From Halomicrobium katesii DSM 19301 (GTDB taxonomy: Archaea; Halobacteriota; Halobacteria; Halobacteriales; Haloarculaceae), in contig NZ_KB905378.1 in the NCBI RefSeq assembly GCF_000379085.1, positions 2,543,512 to 2,607,511 on the forward strand: DNA of 64,000 nt. The letters run 5' to 3'. Under the pieces are notes generated by a model. The model did no database searches and was not told the origin of the DNA. It saw only the letters and a program-made list of their open reading frames with translations. Both the position numbers and the translations under genes were made by a program. Below, piece after piece: positions 61,952 to 64,000 of this stretch (positions are counted from its first letter, which is position 1; each line of letters opens with the position of its first letter).

Positions 61952-62436
61952 CAGAGGGAATATTTATCCGGTCGGCTTCGACGGAGAATGAATTAGGACA
62001 GTCGAAGCACTTCCGAGACATTGAAGCCGTCAACGCATTCGAAATTTCCGAGCAGACCGACTACGAGGGGCTTCTACAAGCCGATCCCGACGTAATCATT
62101 ATTCAGGGAGCTCTAGAATACACCGGAAATCTTGTCTCCGACGAGAACGGTGAAGCAGTATTTGATCTCGACCAATTCCGCAAAAATTATGTTCTGCCAA
62201 TGGAAGATAATTCGGTCGGTCAAAAGGTGACTGCTGTTCAGGAAAACAGGATCGAGCCAGGCGGAGTGAGTCGACAGGGACCGTTGACGAATCTCTACAA
62301 TACGGAGATACTTGCTCAGCAGGTATATCCCAAGCAGTTTGGAGAGTTTGATCCAGAAAATCCGTTCGACAGTGCTGAGGAACACCAGCTATTTGATCGA
62401 GAACGCGTCCGAGACATTATCAACGGCGACCTCTGA
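61930..62436 (+). pseudogene. C-terminal remnant of a second siderophore-binding protein
   Basis: About 160 codons remain. The segment HFRDIEAVNAFEIS, TDYEGLLQADPDVIIIQG and the end SAEEHQLFDRERVRDIINGDL align with the last third of the complete protein at 88-1326 (QFRSLDVRDG, VDYEALLRDDPDIIVVQ, and VADIINGNL). There is no signal peptide or lipobox and the only start is a GTG in exporter-derived sequence, so it is not exported. Base composition is AT-richer than the neighbours. It lies downstream of the ATPase, whereas its likely N-terminal stub lies upstream of the permease. Confidence 0.82.
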
Positions 62437-62439
62437 CCC

Positions 62440-62562
62440 ATGAGCACCGTTCGATCGGATGTGGTCGTCGTCGGTGGCGGCGTCGCCGGGCTCTCGGCAG
62501 CGACGTTCACCGCCCGCCACGGCCTCGACACGCTCGTCGTCGACTCCGGAGAGTCGATCGAA
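62440..62562 (+). pseudogene. N-terminal fragment of a FAD-dependent oxidoreductase cut by element C3
   Basis: ATG 62440 starts a sound dinucleotide-binding fold: RSDVVVVGGGVAGLSAATFT (GxGxxG motif as GGGVAG) with ARHGLDTLVVDSGE. After about 40 codons the frame runs into palindromic element C3 and becomes Arg-rich nonsense. It resembles thioredoxin-reductase-like flavoproteins, sometimes found near siderophore genes, perhaps for iron release. Only this stub remains. Confidence 0.72.
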
Positions 62563-62616
62563 AGTCAATGCACACCCGATCGCACGACAGCAGTGCGATC
62601 GGTGTGTAAATCGTTT
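62558..62616. repeat. Palindromic element family C, copy 3 (core only)
   Basis: The core tcaatgcacacccgatcgcac ... is nearly identical to that of copy 1 at 31952, including gcgatcggtgtgtaaatcgttt. The ctatag outer arms are replaced by tcg(a)aag and ctgaaacg. The element is about 59 bp here and disrupts the oxidoreductase gene. Confidence 0.75.
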
Positions 62617-62746
62617 CTGAAACGGCTCAGAGAGTCATTTGCGGAACGAAGACACGGAAAGGACCTGGGACGAACGCTCGTTCTCACAGCCGGCTTCGGC
62701 GGACGTAGGCGTCCCACTTTAGGGCCTCGTCGCCGTGCGAGTACAC

Positions 62747-63790
62747 ATGCGTGCTGCCATCTACGACGGACCAGGCGAGATCAGTGTCGAGGAGGTACCG
62801 CGGCCGGAGATCGAAGACCCCGGCGACGCCATCGTCCGCGTGACACACACCGCGGTCTGTGGCTCGGACCTCTGGTTCTACCGCGGGGAGAGCGACCGCG
62901 AGGCGGGCTCGCGCGTCGGTCACGAGCCGATGGGGATCGTCGAGGCCGTGGGCGACGACGTCGACAGCGTCCGGCCGGGCGATCGCGTGTTCGCGCCCTT
63001 CGTCGTCAGCTGTGGCTACTGCGAGTACTGCCGTCGCGGACTCCACACCTCCTGTGTCAACGGCGACAGCTGGGGCGGGGACAACGGCGGCGCGCAGGGC
63101 GAGTACGTCCGGTCGCCCCACGCCGACGGGACGCTGGTCCGCGTCCCGGATCGGTACGCCGACGACGAGGACGTGCTCGAATCCGTGCTCCCGCTGACCG
63201 ACGTGCTGGGGACGGGCCACCACGCGGCGGTCAGTGCGGGCGTCGACGCGGGCGACACCTGCGTGGTCGTCGGAGACGGTGCGGTCGGGCTCTGTGGCGT
63301 CCTGGCGGCGCGACGGCTCGGGGCGTCACGGATCGTCGCCGTCGGACACCATCCCGATCGGCTGGCGCTGGCCGCCGAGTTCGGGGCGACCGAGACGGTG
63401 CTGGGCGGCGACGGCACCGACGTCGTCGATCGCGTGCGCGAACTGACCTACGGCGGTGCCGAGCACGTGCTCGAATGCGTGGGTGCCGCCAGCGCGATGG
63501 AGCAGGCCGTCGAGGTCTGTCGGCCGGGCGGGACCGTCGGCTACGTCGGCGTCCCCCACGGCGTCGACGACGCCGGTGTGCCGATCTTCGACATGTTCGG
63601 CGACAACATCGCCCTCAGAGGAGGCGTTGCACCGGTACGGGCGTACGCCGACGACCTGCTCGAAGACGTGCTCGGCGGGACGCTCGATCCGTCGCCGATC
63701 TTCACCGAGACCGTCTCCCTGGAGGAGATCGCCGCGGGCTATCGGGCGATGGACGAACGCGACGCGATCAAAGTGCTCGTCGAGCCCTGA
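62747..63790 (+). CDS. Zinc-dependent alcohol dehydrogenase-family protein (MDR)
   Basis: A 347-residue medium-chain dehydrogenase with catalytic zinc ligands Cys38 and His59-Glu60, structural-zinc cysteines CGYCEYCRRGLHTSC (Cys89, Cys92, Cys95, Cys103) and the NAD(P)-binding VVVGDGAVGLCGVLAARR. GGDNGGAQGEYVRSPHAD resembles glutathione-independent or sorbitol/threonine-type MDR enzymes. Substrate not determinable. ATG 62747 is preceded by little promoter sequence; the start of the frame (62735) is an alternative GTG. It sits after the decayed oxidoreductase fragment. Confidence 0.9.
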   Translation: MRAAIYDGPGEISVEEVPRPEIEDPGDAIVRVTHTAVCGSDLWFYRGESDREAGSRVGHEPMGIVEAVGDDVDSVRPGDRVFAPFVVSCGYCEYCRRGLHTSCVNGDSWGGDNGGAQGEYVRSPHADGTLVRVPDRYADDEDVLESVLPLTDVLGTGHHAAVSAGVDAGDTCVVVGDGAVGLCGVLAARRLGASRIVAVGHHPDRLALAAEFGATETVLGGDGTDVVDRVRELTYGGAEHVLECVGAASAMEQAVEVCRPGGTVGYVGVPHGVDDAGVPIFDMFGDNIALRGGVAPVRAYADDLLEDVLGGTLDPSPIFTETVSLEEIAAGYRAMDERDAIKVLVEP

Positions 63791-63845
63791 CCGCGAGCGA
63801 GGAGACGGGCCGGAGATTTTTCAGGCGTCGCGGCGAGGACGAGGT

Positions 63846-64000
63846 ATGACAGACGACCGCGATCCGGAGGCGACGCTCGAACAGTGGCAAGCGGAGATGC
63901 GGGCCGAACACGAGAAGGCGATCGAGAATCCCGATCCCGACGCCGATCATCGCATCGAGGGCGTCACGCAGGTGAACTACCGGCTCTACTACGACTACGA
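63846..64000 (+). CDS. N-terminal part of an acidic hypothetical protein (cut by window edge)
   Basis: ATG 63846 opens 51 visible codons: MTDDRDPEATLEQWQAEMRA, EHEKAIENPDPDADHRIEGV, then TQVNYRLYYDY. Helical and acidic; no family recognised. It follows the dehydrogenase by 55 bases. Confidence 0.5.
   Translation, partial: MTDDRDPEATLEQWQAEMRAEHEKAIENPDPDADHRIEGVTQVNYRLYYDY

Overview
The window is a chromosomal segment of a halophilic archaeon (class Halobacteria). The evidence is the high G+C content, acidic predicted proteins, twin-arginine and lipobox export signals, TATA-like boxes about 26-31 bases upstream of start codons with little or no leader, and archaeal genes: small primase subunit PriS with a Gins51-type GINS protein, an archaellin, an AglJ-type glycosyltransferase, a diphthamide enzyme, a dodecin and several haloarchaeal small zinc-ribbon families. 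A Haloarculaceae-like species is plausible but was not tested.

Layout. 0-2.5 kb: an iron-regulated siderophore-binding lipoprotein behind two palindromic iron boxes, next to a decaying HEAT-repeat gene. 2.5-6.3 kb: a scarred accessory strip with a transposase remnant, a frameshifted NUDIX-like gene, two copies of an 80-bp palindromic element, and a DNA-binding protein plus tyrosine recombinase behind a perfect 24-bp palindrome. 6.5-9.1 kb: an arsenic module (Cys-rich small protein, ArsR, ArsP-like permease, ArsM-like methyltransferase). 9.2-13.5 kb: molybdenum cofactor genes (two MoeA paralogues and MoaA). 13.5-35 kb: mostly core genes for surface structures, signalling, N-glycosylation, diphthamide, DNA replication, proteolysis and osmotic protection. 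35.2-46.8 kb: a respiratory nitrate reductase operon (Rieske protein, cytochrome b, NarG, NarH, heme-domain protein, NarJ-like chaperone, small membrane proteins, a HEAT-repeat protein and an Mrp/NBP35-type ATPase), with almost every junction a 4-base stop/start overlap. 47-57.6 kb: a transducer, small conserved proteins, membrane proteins, dodecin, an A-type Fe-S carrier, HisD, a CopZ-like chaperone, and an unusual hemerythrin fused to a degenerate adenylate-forming domain. 57.7-64 kb: a BrkB-like membrane protein, then a second iron-siderophore locus that is a rearranged paralogue of the one at the left end, then a zinc alcohol dehydrogenase.

How parts fit together. The MoaA and MoeA proteins can supply the pterin cofactor needed by exported NarG. 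NarJ and possibly the Mrp and HEAT proteins would help assemble NarGH, and the Rieske and b-type cytochrome subunits probably pass electrons from quinol to NarGH on the outer face of the membrane. The two iron loci share the same order (HEAT gene, paired iron boxes, siderophore-binding-protein start) with identical spacing. The right-hand copy has lost most of its HEAT and binding-protein genes but keeps permease and ATPase.

Most notable structure outside genes: three related families of 80-86 bp palindromic elements at eight full or core copies, several starting exactly at the last base of a stop codon; and a 66-bp tandem repeat, open in one frame, inserted exactly at the narH/heme-protein junction. 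No tRNA, rRNA, CRISPR array or complete insertion sequence was recognised.
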